Shown: in pieces, positions 36,062 through 45,115 of the stretch
Position numbering within the stretch: position 1 is the first letter of the stretch
How the letters are laid out: the number at the start of each line of letters is the position of its first letter
Assembly: GCA_964648485.1 (NCBI GenBank)
Contig: CAZYOF010000004.1
Location: 124,001 to 188,000, forward strand
Source of the DNA: DAIOEK01 sp964648485
GTDB lineage: Bacteria > Chloroflexota > Anaerolineae > Anaerolineales > Anaerolineaceae
Length of the DNA: 64,000 nt
Direction of reading: 5' to 3'
Notes under the pieces: model-generated
What the model was told of the DNA's origin: nothing
What the model saw: only the letters and a program-made list of their open reading frames with translations
Database searches by the model: none
Made by a program: the position numbers and the translations under genes

Positions 36062-36873
36062 GTTCAATTAAACAGACCCTGAAACACTGGATACCTGACC
36101 CGGTTAAACCTGTTGCTAAGCAGACTTATGATGCCATGATGAGGTTACCGGGGGTGCCTGATGCTTACTTGCACCCCTGGCGCCAGGAAAGCATCAAGCG
36201 TATAAGAAGATTTCATAACATCCATCGCGGTGAACGGTGTTTCATAATCGGAAATGGACCAAGTCTTAAAAAAACTGATCTGCATCTACTAAAAAAAGAA
36301 TACACCTTTGGAATGAATAGGCTTTACCTGGCATTTCCTGATATGGGTTTTTCCACTACTTACTACACATCGATGAATGACCTGGTTGTGGAGCAGTGCG
36401 CCAAGGATATTTCTGCATTAAAAATCCCCAAGTTCTTATCCTGGCGCGCAAAGAAGTGGATCATACCAGATGATAATACCCATTTCATCTATTCAACATA
36501 CACAGGCCCGCGCTTCAGCCGTGATGTAACCCGACGGGTGTGGGAAAGTGCAACTGTCACCTATGTGGCGCTACAATTAGCGTATTACATGGGTTTCTCA
36601 ACAGTTATCCTGATTGGAGTGGACCATAACTTTGTCACGCAGGGAGCACCCAATACAACCATTACATCTCTGGGGGATGACCCTAACCATTTCAGCCCGA
36701 ATTACTTTGGAAAGGGATTCCGCTGGCAGCTACCTGACCTTGATACATCTGAAATAGGCTATCAAATGGCAAAGAATGCTTTTGCAAGCGATAACCGGCA
36801 GGTTCTTGACGCGACTGTTGATGGAAAACTTACCATTTTCCCAAAAGTAGATTACAACGGTTTGTTCGCTTAA
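36058..36873 (+). CDS. DUF115/GT42-like protein, candidate nonulosonyltransferase
   Basis: A 271-residue protein. RCFIIGNGPSLKKTDLHLL followed by YTFGMNRLYL matches the opening of DUF115 proteins and of GT42 sialyltransferases (NGPSL, then a strand ending in an N-R/Q-x-Y element). Later VTYVALQLAYYMGFSTVILI followed by GVDHNF parallels the GT42 segment with an LSGIDFY-like end. DUF115 domains also occur in Maf proteins that put pseudaminic or legionaminic acid on flagellin and in MptE-like pterin enzymes. With at least two nonulosonate modules in the locus, transfer of a CMP-nonulosonate is the best guess. That function is inferred. Confidence 0.6.
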   Translation: MSSIKQTLKHWIPDPVKPVAKQTYDAMMRLPGVPDAYLHPWRQESIKRIRRFHNIHRGERCFIIGNGPSLKKTDLHLLKKEYTFGMNRLYLAFPDMGFSTTYYTSMNDLVVEQCAKDISALKIPKFLSWRAKKWIIPDDNTHFIYSTYTGPRFSRDVTRRVWESATVTYVALQLAYYMGFSTVILIGVDHNFVTQGAPNTTITSLGDDPNHFSPNYFGKGFRWQLPDLDTSEIGYQMAKNAFASDNRQVLDATVDGKLTIFPKVDYNGLFA

Positions 36874-36896
36874 CCGGCAAGCCTGGAAATGCATTT

Positions 36897-37853
36897 ATGG
36901 AGCAACCTCGGATCAGTATCGTAATTAATTCTTTCAATCAAGCCACTTACCTGGAACAGACAATCCTTTCTGTTCTGGAGCAGGGTTACGAAAATTACGA
37001 AATTTTGCTGGTGGATGGAGGATCTACAGACGGAAGCCTGGATATCATTAGAAAATACTGCAATAAATTTGCTTGGTGGGTATCTGAACCAGACCAGGGT
37101 CAGGGGGATGGGATTAATAAGGGATTATGCCGAGCATCGGGAACCATTGTGGCGTGGTTAAATTCAGATGACTACTATACTCCGAATACGCTAAAGAAGG
37201 TTGCGTCTGCATACAATAAAAATAAGAATGCCGCATTATGGTATGGCGATGTTATAGCGGTGGATGAAACCGGGAAACCATTTCATAATATTCCATGTGC
37301 ACAATACAGCTTAATTGATTTGATGAAGTTTAAAATAATCAACCAGCCAGCTGTTTTTATGAATGGAACGGCATTAAGGGAATCGGGTTACCTGGATCCG
37401 TCTTATCATTATCTCTTGGATCATCACCTTTGGCTGCGGATCGCTGCAAATGGTCCTATGTTCTATTCCCCTGAAATTTGGGCAGCAGGCAGATTTCACG
37501 AAGATGCAAAAAATATTGCCAACGCAGAACTTTTTGGTAGGGATGCATATCGGATTGCTGAATGGTTAATTACAGATGCATCATATAAGGAAATATCTTT
37601 GCCAATAAAAAAATCTATCCAGGCAGGAGCACATAGAATCAATGCGCGTTACCTGCTTGAAGCTGATAAACCCGTAAAAGCACTCAAAGGATATTGGAAT
37701 GGAATGTTAGCGGATCCAGCTATTGTGTTACCTGAATTTCACAGAATGCTCTATTGTCTGTTCGCAATTATTGGATTAAAACCATTAAAATCTCTCTACT
37801 TATCACTGCGCCGGTTCTTGCAACCAGTTAAAACCGATTCAAATTCATCATAG
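36897..37853 (+). CDS. Glycosyltransferase family 2
   Basis: A 318-residue GT2. It opens with RISIVINSFNQATYLEQTIL, then ILLVDGGSTDGSLDII, WWVSEPDQGQGDGINKGL and the metal motif WLNSDDYYTP at about residues 89-98. LLDHHLWLRIA gives the acceptor-side acidic/His region. A close relative with the same phrase set lies at 43901. It likely adds a hexose or HexNAc in the cytoplasm; the linkage is unknown. Confidence 0.88.
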   Translation: MEQPRISIVINSFNQATYLEQTILSVLEQGYENYEILLVDGGSTDGSLDIIRKYCNKFAWWVSEPDQGQGDGINKGLCRASGTIVAWLNSDDYYTPNTLKKVASAYNKNKNAALWYGDVIAVDETGKPFHNIPCAQYSLIDLMKFKIINQPAVFMNGTALRESGYLDPSYHYLLDHHLWLRIAANGPMFYSPEIWAAGRFHEDAKNIANAELFGRDAYRIAEWLITDASYKEISLPIKKSIQAGAHRINARYLLEADKPVKALKGYWNGMLADPAIVLPEFHRMLYCLFAIIGLKPLKSLYLSLRRFLQPVKTDSNSS

Positions 37854-37863
37854 GACTCTCTTC

Positions 37864-39366
37864 GTGAGCGGATATTTCGACGAACATAACATCTTACGCA
37901 AAATTCTGCTGATTCTAATGTTTATGGCAGGTATTGGTGTTCGCCTATTAGATTTAACTGATCCTCCATTGGATATTCACCCCACCCGCCAGCTTCACTC
38001 AGCGATCATGGCTCGTGGATATTATTATGAGTCGCTTCAAGGTTCTCCTGAATGGATGGTGAAAGCTGCAGCCCAACAAGCCAGAAGGGAAGCAGTAATT
38101 GAGCCCCCAATCCTCGAACATATTACCGCGTGGGGTTATCAACTCATGGGTGGCGAGAATGTCTGGATAGCGCGATTGTTATCTTCCATTTTCTGGGTTG
38201 TTGCCGGATTGGCTGTTTACAGTCTTGCCAGGAAATTATCAAATCATGATGGCGCAGTGCTAGCGCTGGGGGTTTATCTGTTAATGGTTTACGGAGTACA
38301 GGCATCTCGTACTTTTCAACCAGATCCGTTGATGGTAAGTCTGATGGCGGCTGCCTGGTGGGGTTTTTATTCCTGGCAGGAAAAACCAACCTTTAAGTGG
38401 GCGGTAATTGCAGGATTGATTAGCGGATTGGCGATATTTGTTAAAAACTCTGTTGTGTTTTTTCTCGCAATCCCCTATGCGATTGTCGTTCTTGAAAAGG
38501 GATGGAAGCAAGCACTAAAGGATAAACAGACTTGGCTGGTGGTTCTTCTGACCATTACTCCTGCTCTTGGGTATATCATATACGGAACATATTTTGCTGG
38601 ATTTTTAAACCAGCAGTTTAATTTTCGCGTTTTCCCCAACCTCTGGATTGAACTGGCAAATTATTCGCGTTGGTTTAAACAGGTGCAGGATACTGCAGGG
38701 TTACCTGCACTATTACTTGGATTGATTGGGATCCCATTTTTTTCAGGTGTGCGTCCTCTGAGGTTTATCCTGGGAATTTGGTTGGGCTATATTATGTATG
38801 GCTTGACATTTGCTTACCATATTGGCACACATGATTACTATCAGCTACCGTTACTGGTTGTGCTTTCCTTATCCATGTCTTCGGTGGGTCAGCATTTGAT
38901 GGTCAGATGGAAGAATGGTTACCTCAACCGTATTTGGAAATTTTTCCCGTTCACTATTGCTATTCTGATGGTCATGGCAGGCTTCTGGTCTGGAAGGCTG
39001 CAATTACTTAAAGCAGACTACCGTGAGGAACCTGCATTCTGGCGTTCCCTGGGAGACAGGTTAAGAGAATATCCTGTGATCGGGTTGACTCAGGATTATG
39101 GTTACCGGATGACTTTTTACGGTTGGGATACAATCGAAAACTGGCAGGGGAGTGGCGACCTTGCTTTGAGAAAAATGGCTGGTAAAGACCAAGGCGATAT
39201 TATTAACCTGCTGGAAAAGAATATTACGGGTAAACGTTATTTTCTGGTAACCTGGTTTGATGACTTTGAAAGACAAACTGAAGTGAAGGATTACCTTGAC
39301 AACCACTTTCCGGTAGAAGATGGGAATGGTTTTCGTTTGTATGATTTATCAACCAGAATACAATAA
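37864..39366 (+). CDS. GT39-like membrane glycosyltransferase
   Basis: A 500-residue polytopic membrane protein starting at GTG 37864. The first outer loop after helix 1 has DLTDPPLDIHPTRQLHSA, which resembles the loop where GT39/ArnT-type enzymes carry their key acidic residue. About ten hydrophobic segments follow and then a C-terminal outer part. Such enzymes use polyprenyl-phosphate sugars outside the membrane to decorate glycans or proteins. It precedes the chain-length and polymerase genes. The general class is likely; the donor sugar is unknown. Confidence 0.75.
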   Translation: MSGYFDEHNILRKILLILMFMAGIGVRLLDLTDPPLDIHPTRQLHSAIMARGYYYESLQGSPEWMVKAAAQQARREAVIEPPILEHITAWGYQLMGGENVWIARLLSSIFWVVAGLAVYSLARKLSNHDGAVLALGVYLLMVYGVQASRTFQPDPLMVSLMAAAWWGFYSWQEKPTFKWAVIAGLISGLAIFVKNSVVFFLAIPYAIVVLEKGWKQALKDKQTWLVVLLTITPALGYIIYGTYFAGFLNQQFNFRVFPNLWIELANYSRWFKQVQDTAGLPALLLGLIGIPFFSGVRPLRFILGIWLGYIMYGLTFAYHIGTHDYYQLPLLVVLSLSMSSVGQHLMVRWKNGYLNRIWKFFPFTIAILMVMAGFWSGRLQLLKADYREEPAFWRSLGDRLREYPVIGLTQDYGYRMTFYGWDTIENWQGSGDLALRKMAGKDQGDIINLLEKNITGKRYFLVTWFDDFERQTEVKDYLDNHFPVEDGNGFRLYDLSTRIQ

Positions 39367-39422
39367 AGAATACGAAAGTAAAACCAGAATTACAGTTTAC
39401 CCATTCGATTGAGAGGTTATCT

Positions 39423-40175
39423 ATGTCAAGTGATAATCATGATCAGCTAAAAGCTAGCGATGGGTTAACAAAGCTGGCAATGATCATACAAAACTGGAAA
39501 GTTTTATTAATCTCCATGTTGGTTGGTGCCGTAATCGGGCAGGCAGTTTTCTCACTGTTTCCCCCTCCTTTCAAAGCCCGTGCTGTGATGATAATGGATC
39601 AGAATCTTGAAGCGGTTTTTCCTGCAGCGCCTGATCGGGAGATATTTTATTTTCTTGAGCGCGAAACACAAAAATTGGAAGCAATCGCTTGGTCAGATGT
39701 AGTCCTGGAAGAAGTTGTTGCTAGTGTTGATGGATATTCGCTTGATAATCTGCGCTCAGGTAGTCTGATATTATCTCAGCCATACGACGGCGGCTGGAAC
39801 ATGTATGGAGTAGCTGATAACCAAGATGTTGCACGTAAACTCGCAAATGCATGGGCTGATAGTTTTTCAAAAGTTGTAAGGAATGGTGTCGAAAATGCCC
39901 GGTTCTTGGAACAGGCACAGAAAGAGTTGGAAAGTATTCCGGCAGCTGAGCTAGGAACTTCTGAGAGGGCTAAAACGCTTAACATCAAAATTACTGAATT
40001 AGAGAAGAATTCTCTGGGAATTCATCCTGAAATTGAGGTTTATCGCAGCGAAGCAACTAACATCAAAGTAATGCCTTCAGTTAAAACTGGCAGCTATATT
40101 TTCGTAGGAGCGATTTGTGGATTTGTTCTCGGAGTATTAAGTCTGGCTTTATGGAGGCGGGAAGATGGCGGATAA
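39423..40175 (+). CDS. Wzz-like polysaccharide chain-length determinant
   Basis: A 250-residue protein with two membrane helices, at about residues 26-47 (LLISMLVGAVIGQAVFSL) and 222-243 (YIFVGAICGFVLGVLSLAL), flanking an outer, helix-rich domain of about 170 residues. This is the classic polysaccharide co-polymerase layout. There is no C-terminal tyrosine-kinase domain. GAGAGG precedes ATG 39423. It overlaps the polymerase/ligase gene by 11 bases, which fits its expected partner. It would set the length of the repeat-unit chain. Confidence 0.82.
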   Translation: MSSDNHDQLKASDGLTKLAMIIQNWKVLLISMLVGAVIGQAVFSLFPPPFKARAVMIMDQNLEAVFPAAPDREIFYFLERETQKLEAIAWSDVVLEEVVASVDGYSLDNLRSGSLILSQPYDGGWNMYGVADNQDVARKLANAWADSFSKVVRNGVENARFLEQAQKELESIPAAELGTSERAKTLNIKITELEKNSLGIHPEIEVYRSEATNIKVMPSVKTGSYIFVGAICGFVLGVLSLALWRREDGG

Positions 40176-41655
40176 GAAGAATCTGACTGCCCGACTCATC
40201 CGTTGGAGTCGATTTTTTTGGGCGTTGGTAGTACTCTTTCTGCCGGTAACCAGTTTTAGGTATTTTCCTTTCTTGGGGAAAGACACAATGGTTCGTCCGC
40301 TCGCGTATTATCCACTGGCTTTCCTGATTATATTGCTGGTTATCCGTATTGCATTTCTTGATTATCGCCCCAGATTCAATCGCTTGATTTTTTTACTGGC
40401 ATTATTATTACTTGTTGCCTTTTCAGCTACTACAATAGGATATCTTCTTGAACCAATCCCCTTACATGGACAGCAATACATGGGTCGAGCACTGCGTGCC
40501 TGGGTTACACTTGGCGGGGGAGTTGTTTTCTTTCTTGTAACAATGATCATGAATCAGAACGAGGAAGACATTCGGTATACGCTACGATGGCTCTATGTTG
40601 GTTTGGGATTGAGTATCATTTGGGGTGGCATCCAGTTTTTTTCCTATATGACTGATATTCCCGGACGGGCTGCTCTTTCAAAGATCCAGACTTTGTTTTC
40701 TATTCGTAAACTCCTTGTTAAAGAGAGGGTCCCGGGTTTTGCGTATGAACCATCCTGGCTGGCAAATCAGTTGGCAACAATTTATTTTCCGTGGTTATGG
40801 ATATCCATACTCACTGGATATCGAGTTTTTAAGAAGAAGTGGATCGAACCCTCCATTCTAATTGGTGCCGGTTTCTTACTTGTGATCACATTTTCAAGAG
40901 GCGGCTTGCTTATTGCTCTGGTTTCGTGTGCCATCAGTTTTCTGTTTATCAGACGCGATCTGATTAAAATAATTTGGAAATGGTTCACAAATCCTTTCAA
41001 GACAGGTCAGACCAGGCAGATTCTATTTCGTTTCCTGAGCCTGGTAGTGCTGTTGGGAATGATGTTTTCTGCTGGGTACTTAATCAGCCAGAACCGCTAT
41101 ATATCAAAAATCTGGAAGTCAAATAAATCAAACTTGGTTGCCTACATTGTAGATGTCTCCGCTGGTCCACGTTTGGCTTACGCATTGGCGGGTTGGGAAA
41201 TATTTTCCGATCATCCCTGGACGGGGGTTGGAATGGGCGCAGCGGGTTTCTACCTGTATGATGTGATCCCAGAGTGGTCACAAACCACACTCTCAGAAAT
41301 CACCCGGCAGCTGACTCCAGAATCATGGTTGTTCCCCAACATTAAGAACCTGCATATCCGCGTCCTCGCGGAAACTGGCATACTTGGTTTTGCTTTTTAT
41401 CTGATCTTTGGGGTTGGGTCTCTTGCCCAGATGGTTCTCATTTTGCGGAAATCAAAAGGTTTTATCCGCATGCTTGGAGGAGCTGGTCTGACCACCTGGA
41501 TAGCGGTTTTCCTTTTCCACTTTACTCAGGATTCTCTAATTGACCCCAATGGTTGGTTCGGTTTAGGGATTTTCCTGGGTTTGGCAGTAAATATTTTTAT
41601 TTCACAAAAAGAAACAAATAAAAGCACTTATGATTCCATGTTATCATTGACCTGA
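40165..41655 (+). CDS. O-antigen polymerase/ligase family membrane protein (Wzy/WaaL-like)
   Basis: A 496-residue protein with about ten to twelve membrane helices. The Wzy_C-type region contains FLLVITFSRGGLLIALVS, the conserved SRGG in a helix, followed by a large outer loop with SDHPWTGVGMGAAGF (HPxxGxGxG) and NLHIRVLAETGILGF (LxxxExG). These are the shared landmarks of O-antigen ligases and polymerases. The position next to the Wzz-like gene favours polymerase. An ABC exporter also lies in the locus, so ligase activity is an alternative. Confidence 0.85.
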   Translation: MADKKNLTARLIRWSRFFWALVVLFLPVTSFRYFPFLGKDTMVRPLAYYPLAFLIILLVIRIAFLDYRPRFNRLIFLLALLLLVAFSATTIGYLLEPIPLHGQQYMGRALRAWVTLGGGVVFFLVTMIMNQNEEDIRYTLRWLYVGLGLSIIWGGIQFFSYMTDIPGRAALSKIQTLFSIRKLLVKERVPGFAYEPSWLANQLATIYFPWLWISILTGYRVFKKKWIEPSILIGAGFLLVITFSRGGLLIALVSCAISFLFIRRDLIKIIWKWFTNPFKTGQTRQILFRFLSLVVLLGMMFSAGYLISQNRYISKIWKSNKSNLVAYIVDVSAGPRLAYALAGWEIFSDHPWTGVGMGAAGFYLYDVIPEWSQTTLSEITRQLTPESWLFPNIKNLHIRVLAETGILGFAFYLIFGVGSLAQMVLILRKSKGFIRMLGGAGLTTWIAVFLFHFTQDSLIDPNGWFGLGIFLGLAVNIFISQKETNKSTYDSMLSLT

Positions 41656-41680
41656 TATTCTAAGCACACAGGGATTCAAC

Positions 41681-42412
41681 ATGATCATATTATCTGTGGG
41701 TATGCCGCGCGCCGGGTCTGGTTGGTATTATAACTTGATGCATGATCTGGTTATGACTGTGGGGGGGACGGATGCCAGGAGCATTCGAACGACATATAAT
41801 CTGGAAACTGTCCTAACTGAAGTAAACTGCAATATCAGCGCACTCACACTGCGACGTGTGAGTCGCGTTTTATTGCCTTCCTGGCAGGGAAAAACATTCA
41901 CAATTAAAGCCCATTCTGGTCCGACACTGGTTTCTGATGTTGCTTCTGGTTTAGGCTGGATGCGCATCTCATATATATATCGTGATCCACGAGATGCATT
42001 ACTTTCTGCCATGGACTTTGGTAAAAGAACACTGGAAAAGGGAAAGCCAAATGCATTCTCGCATCTCACCAATCTTGATCAAGCGATTCATTTTATGCTT
42101 CGCTATTGTGAAATATGGAAAGCCTGGATGAAAAGGGATCAAGTGCTGCATTCCCGTTATGAAGACCTGTTGTCCAATTATGATCAGGAAGTAGCCAGAC
42201 TACTTGAATTCCTAAAAATTCCTGCTCAGAGAAACGAGGTTCAATTGGTCATAGAAAAATATCGCCCCGGACAGGCTAAAGAGGGACGGGATGGCCTTCA
42301 TTTTTTTAAAGGCCAAATTGGAAGATTCAGAGAGAAGTTCTCAACTGAAGATCAGGAAAAAATGGTGAAAGCTTTCAAACCATACCTGGATGATATGGGA
42401 TATTTGATTTGA
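41681..42412 (+). CDS. PAPS-dependent sulfotransferase family protein (5 of 5)
   Basis: A 243-residue sulfotransferase-fold protein. SVGMPRAGSGWYYNLMHDL at the very N-terminus is the 5'-phosphosulfate loop and YIYRDPRDALLSAMDFGK the 3'-phosphate strand at about residues 98-115. YEDLLSNYDQE and the C-terminal KGQIGRFREKF, a weaker form of the RKGxxGxW motif, complete the fold. It is shorter than the other four and lies after the polymerase gene, so it may act on a terminal or late-added residue. The acceptor is unknown. Confidence 0.85.
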   Translation: MIILSVGMPRAGSGWYYNLMHDLVMTVGGTDARSIRTTYNLETVLTEVNCNISALTLRRVSRVLLPSWQGKTFTIKAHSGPTLVSDVASGLGWMRISYIYRDPRDALLSAMDFGKRTLEKGKPNAFSHLTNLDQAIHFMLRYCEIWKAWMKRDQVLHSRYEDLLSNYDQEVARLLEFLKIPAQRNEVQLVIEKYRPGQAKEGRDGLHFFKGQIGRFREKFSTEDQEKMVKAFKPYLDDMGYLI

Positions 42413-42446
42413 GATATCCAATTCATAGAATAAGTCAAAAATTCTT

Positions 42447-43904
42447 ATGTGGTTCTTAAACCTGCTTAAACCGCCACCGGTTGGCGATCCCAATGAACCT
42501 CGTTGGAAGTATTCCATTTTAGGTTTATTAGTAATTTTATTGATGATTGGAATCGCCCTGTATATTTATACAGGGACGTTCTCACGCTTCCAGGCAGATG
42601 ATTACTGCTCATCGCGTTTGCTACGGGAAGAAGGATACCTGAGCGCCCAGATAAAATCATATACAACCTGGTCGAATCGGTACTCCACCATGCTGGTTAC
42701 GGGAGTCGTGGATGTGTTTGATATTGCTGGAATTCGCTTCCTTCCGGGAGTCCTAATTGCGGGGCTCTTCTCAAGTATTTACTTTCTATTCAAACGCATT
42801 TTGATTCGGTTGGGTAGAAAAATCAACGGGATCATATTGTTTGGTCTGACCAGTATTGTCACATTTTTTTCGATTTACACATCACCAAATCAATTCCAAT
42901 CATTTTTCTGGCGATCAGGGAACATCACCTATACATTACCAGTGATTTGTCTGTTTCTCCTTTTGGCAATTCTGATTGACAATAATCCGGATGATGACCA
43001 TAACTGGCAGAAGGTGCTTATAGGGTTTTTCTCGTTTTTTGCAGCAGGTTTTTCAGAGACAAATGCTGCAATGCAAACCATCATACTTGGTACAGGTGTA
43101 ATCGTTGTAATCTGGCTTGAGAATAAAACTGGAGTAAACAACCATAAGCGTAGCTGGTGGATAGTAGCTTTGGCGGGGACATTGGCGGGATTGATTGTGA
43201 TTACTTTGGCACCGGGAAACACAATCCGCATGCAGCAGATGCCAGAACCCCCGGGCTTTTTCGAATGGGTTTTTCTCAGTTTGCGGTATAGTTTGGGCTT
43301 TATCTACAACAGTATCACTGGATACATTGTGCCAGTATTTGTAGTTATTTTACTTGGCTTTTTACTGGCTATTCAGACGCAGTGGCAGGATATTAAAATC
43401 AGTCATCTACTAAGATTGATGGTTGCGATTCTGATTATTGTTTATTTTGTGATAGTTGCTTGCTGTGCACCCAGCGCTTACGCGCAATCTGCTTATCCAG
43501 AAGACAGAGCATTTACAGGTGCAAAAATTCTATTTACTGGGGGCATAGTCTCTTTTGGTTATCTTCTTGGGATAATTTTCCAATTAAGGAGAGCCAAATC
43601 GCCTGGTTTTAAATTCAAAATGCATCAGGCAAATGGTGCGTTTTTAATTCTCCTAATATGCGTTTACCTTATATATGCTGTCTTAAATGTATTGGTGGAA
43701 ATACCTGATTATCTGAATCGTGCTATAGAATGGGATGAACGGGCTGAACAGATCTATTCATTGAGACAGGCAGGAGAGATGAATCTCACAGTTAAAGCGC
43801 TGGATAGTTTTGAGCGGGTTCGTGAAATTTCTGATAATCCTGATTTATGGGTGAACCGTTGTGCTGCAGCTTATTACCAGGTAGATTCGGTAATCGCGAA
43901 ATGA
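42447..43904 (+). CDS. Polytopic membrane protein, DUF6056-like
   Basis: A 485-residue protein with about ten membrane helices. The first outer loop has FSRFQADDYCSSRLLREEG, an acidic pair at the position where GT-C enzymes bind the donor, followed by YTTWSNRYS; this opening is typical of DUF6056 proteins found in surface-glycan loci. A CAPSAYAQ segment lies in a later loop. The function of the family is not established; a GT-C-like sugar transferase outside the membrane is plausible. The stop overlaps the next start (ATGA). Confidence 0.7.
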   Translation: MWFLNLLKPPPVGDPNEPRWKYSILGLLVILLMIGIALYIYTGTFSRFQADDYCSSRLLREEGYLSAQIKSYTTWSNRYSTMLVTGVVDVFDIAGIRFLPGVLIAGLFSSIYFLFKRILIRLGRKINGIILFGLTSIVTFFSIYTSPNQFQSFFWRSGNITYTLPVICLFLLLAILIDNNPDDDHNWQKVLIGFFSFFAAGFSETNAAMQTIILGTGVIVVIWLENKTGVNNHKRSWWIVALAGTLAGLIVITLAPGNTIRMQQMPEPPGFFEWVFLSLRYSLGFIYNSITGYIVPVFVVILLGFLLAIQTQWQDIKISHLLRLMVAILIIVYFVIVACCAPSAYAQSAYPEDRAFTGAKILFTGGIVSFGYLLGIIFQLRRAKSPGFKFKMHQANGAFLILLICVYLIYAVLNVLVEIPDYLNRAIEWDERAEQIYSLRQAGEMNLTVKALDSFERVREISDNPDLWVNRCAAAYYQVDSVIAK

Positions 43905-44677
43905 TATCTCTACCAAAAGTTACCATTGTAACTCCCTCATACAACCAGGCAGAATTCCTGGAAGAAACGATTCTTTCTGTGCTTAATCAGAATTACCCCA
44001 ATCTTGAATATTGGGTTATTGACGGCGGATCTACAGACGGAACAAAGGAAATTCTCAAGAAGTATAGTAACCGTTTAACTGGCTGGGTTTCTGAAAAGGA
44101 TCAAGGTCAGACAGATGCCATCAATAAAGGCTTTTCACACGCTTCGGGAGATATTCTTGCGTGGATAAATTCAGACGATACCTACCAACCGAATGCTATT
44201 TCCCAGGCGGTAAATTTGCTGGTTGAGCACCCAGAATGGGGCATGGTTTATGGTGATACCCAGTTTATCAATGAGCATGGTAAGATCATCGGGAAATTCC
44301 CGGCCGCACAAACGGATTACGAGAAGCTCAGGCAGGGATATGTACACATTCCCCAGCAAGCTTCATTTTTTCGTGCTAACCTCTGGAATAAGATTGGTCC
44401 ATTAGATCCAACTTTTTATTTTGCGATGGATTATGATCTTTGGGTAAGGTTAGCTAAAGAAGCACCGCTGGTGTATGTACGTCAGCTATGGGCAAATTTT
44501 CGTCTTCATGGAAGTGCAAAAACCATCTCTGCCGATGATCGCTGTTGGCCTGAGATGCTGAGAGTACATTACCGTGATGGCGGAAGTTTTTTTTCTGTTC
44601 TAACCTTCAAATATTATTTACGAAAGCTGGCTGCGCCCCTCATTTCATGGCGGAGACGTAGACAAATGCGTGCCTGA
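43901..44677 (+). CDS. Glycosyltransferase family 2
   Basis: A 258-residue GT2 from ATG 43901, overlapping the previous stop; an earlier in-frame start lies inside the membrane protein gene. VTIVTPSYNQAEFLEETIL, YWVIDGGSTDGTKEIL, GWVSEKDQGQTDAINKGF and the metal motif WINSDDTYQP are all present, with FAMDYDLWVRLA on the acceptor side. It is the last recognisable gene of the glycan locus and a close match in motif order to the GT2 at 36897. The sugar is unknown. Confidence 0.9.
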   Translation: MISLPKVTIVTPSYNQAEFLEETILSVLNQNYPNLEYWVIDGGSTDGTKEILKKYSNRLTGWVSEKDQGQTDAINKGFSHASGDILAWINSDDTYQPNAISQAVNLLVEHPEWGMVYGDTQFINEHGKIIGKFPAAQTDYEKLRQGYVHIPQQASFFRANLWNKIGPLDPTFYFAMDYDLWVRLAKEAPLVYVRQLWANFRLHGSAKTISADDRCWPEMLRVHYRDGGSFFSVLTFKYYLRKLAAPLISWRRRRQMRA

Positions 44678-44724
44678 ACCACCTTCTCGTGTTATGATGA
44701 TAATAAGTGCTCTGGAGGGTTAAG

Positions 44725-45105
44725 ATGTCCAATTCCACATCCAAAAATATCACACCAACCAACCCCGGATTTATTAAAGATCTGGTAATGAAGGCGAAAC
44801 TTGTCTTCAGGTTAATGGGTGATAAACGAGTAAATCCACTGGTAAAGTTGATTCCTATTGGTTCAATTCTATATCTTGTGTTTCCCGCAGATTTTATGCC
44901 GATAATTCCCCTTGATGATATTGCTGTTCTTGGCGCAGGTATGTATCTGTTCATCGAACTATGCCCTTCTTTTGTAGTAGAAGAGCATCTTACCAATTTA
45001 AGAACAGTAACAGAGAACCCTTTCCGTGGCACAAAAGTAGATGAATTGATTGTGGATGGTGAGATAGTAGATCAAGAAACAGAAGAAATTACAGGTAAAG
45101 AATAA
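44725..45105 (+). CDS. YkvA/DUF1232 family small membrane protein
   Basis: A 126-residue protein from ATG 44725, chosen because GGAGG at 44714-44718 lies six bases upstream. Its core has PLVKLIPIGSILYLVFPADFMP and PIIPLDDIAVLG, the DUF1232 signature with the usual ...P.D..P...LDD pattern in two short hydrophobic helices. The function of the family is not known. It is followed ten bases later by the Cys-rich small protein, after a strong AGGAGG, so the two form a pair. It is separate in role from the glycan locus. Confidence 0.85.
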   Translation: MSNSTSKNITPTNPGFIKDLVMKAKLVFRLMGDKRVNPLVKLIPIGSILYLVFPADFMPIIPLDDIAVLGAGMYLFIELCPSFVVEEHLTNLRTVTENPFRGTKVDELIVDGEIVDQETEEITGKE

Positions 45106-45115
45106 GGAGGTACAA

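Noticed and set aside
41728..42072. 114-residue minus-strand open frame
   Set aside because: Antisense to the fifth sulfotransferase gene, whose PAPS motifs are intact.
44640..45032. 130-residue open frame on the minus strand
   Set aside because: It lies fully antisense to the YkvA-like gene, has no ribosome site and no recognisable motif.
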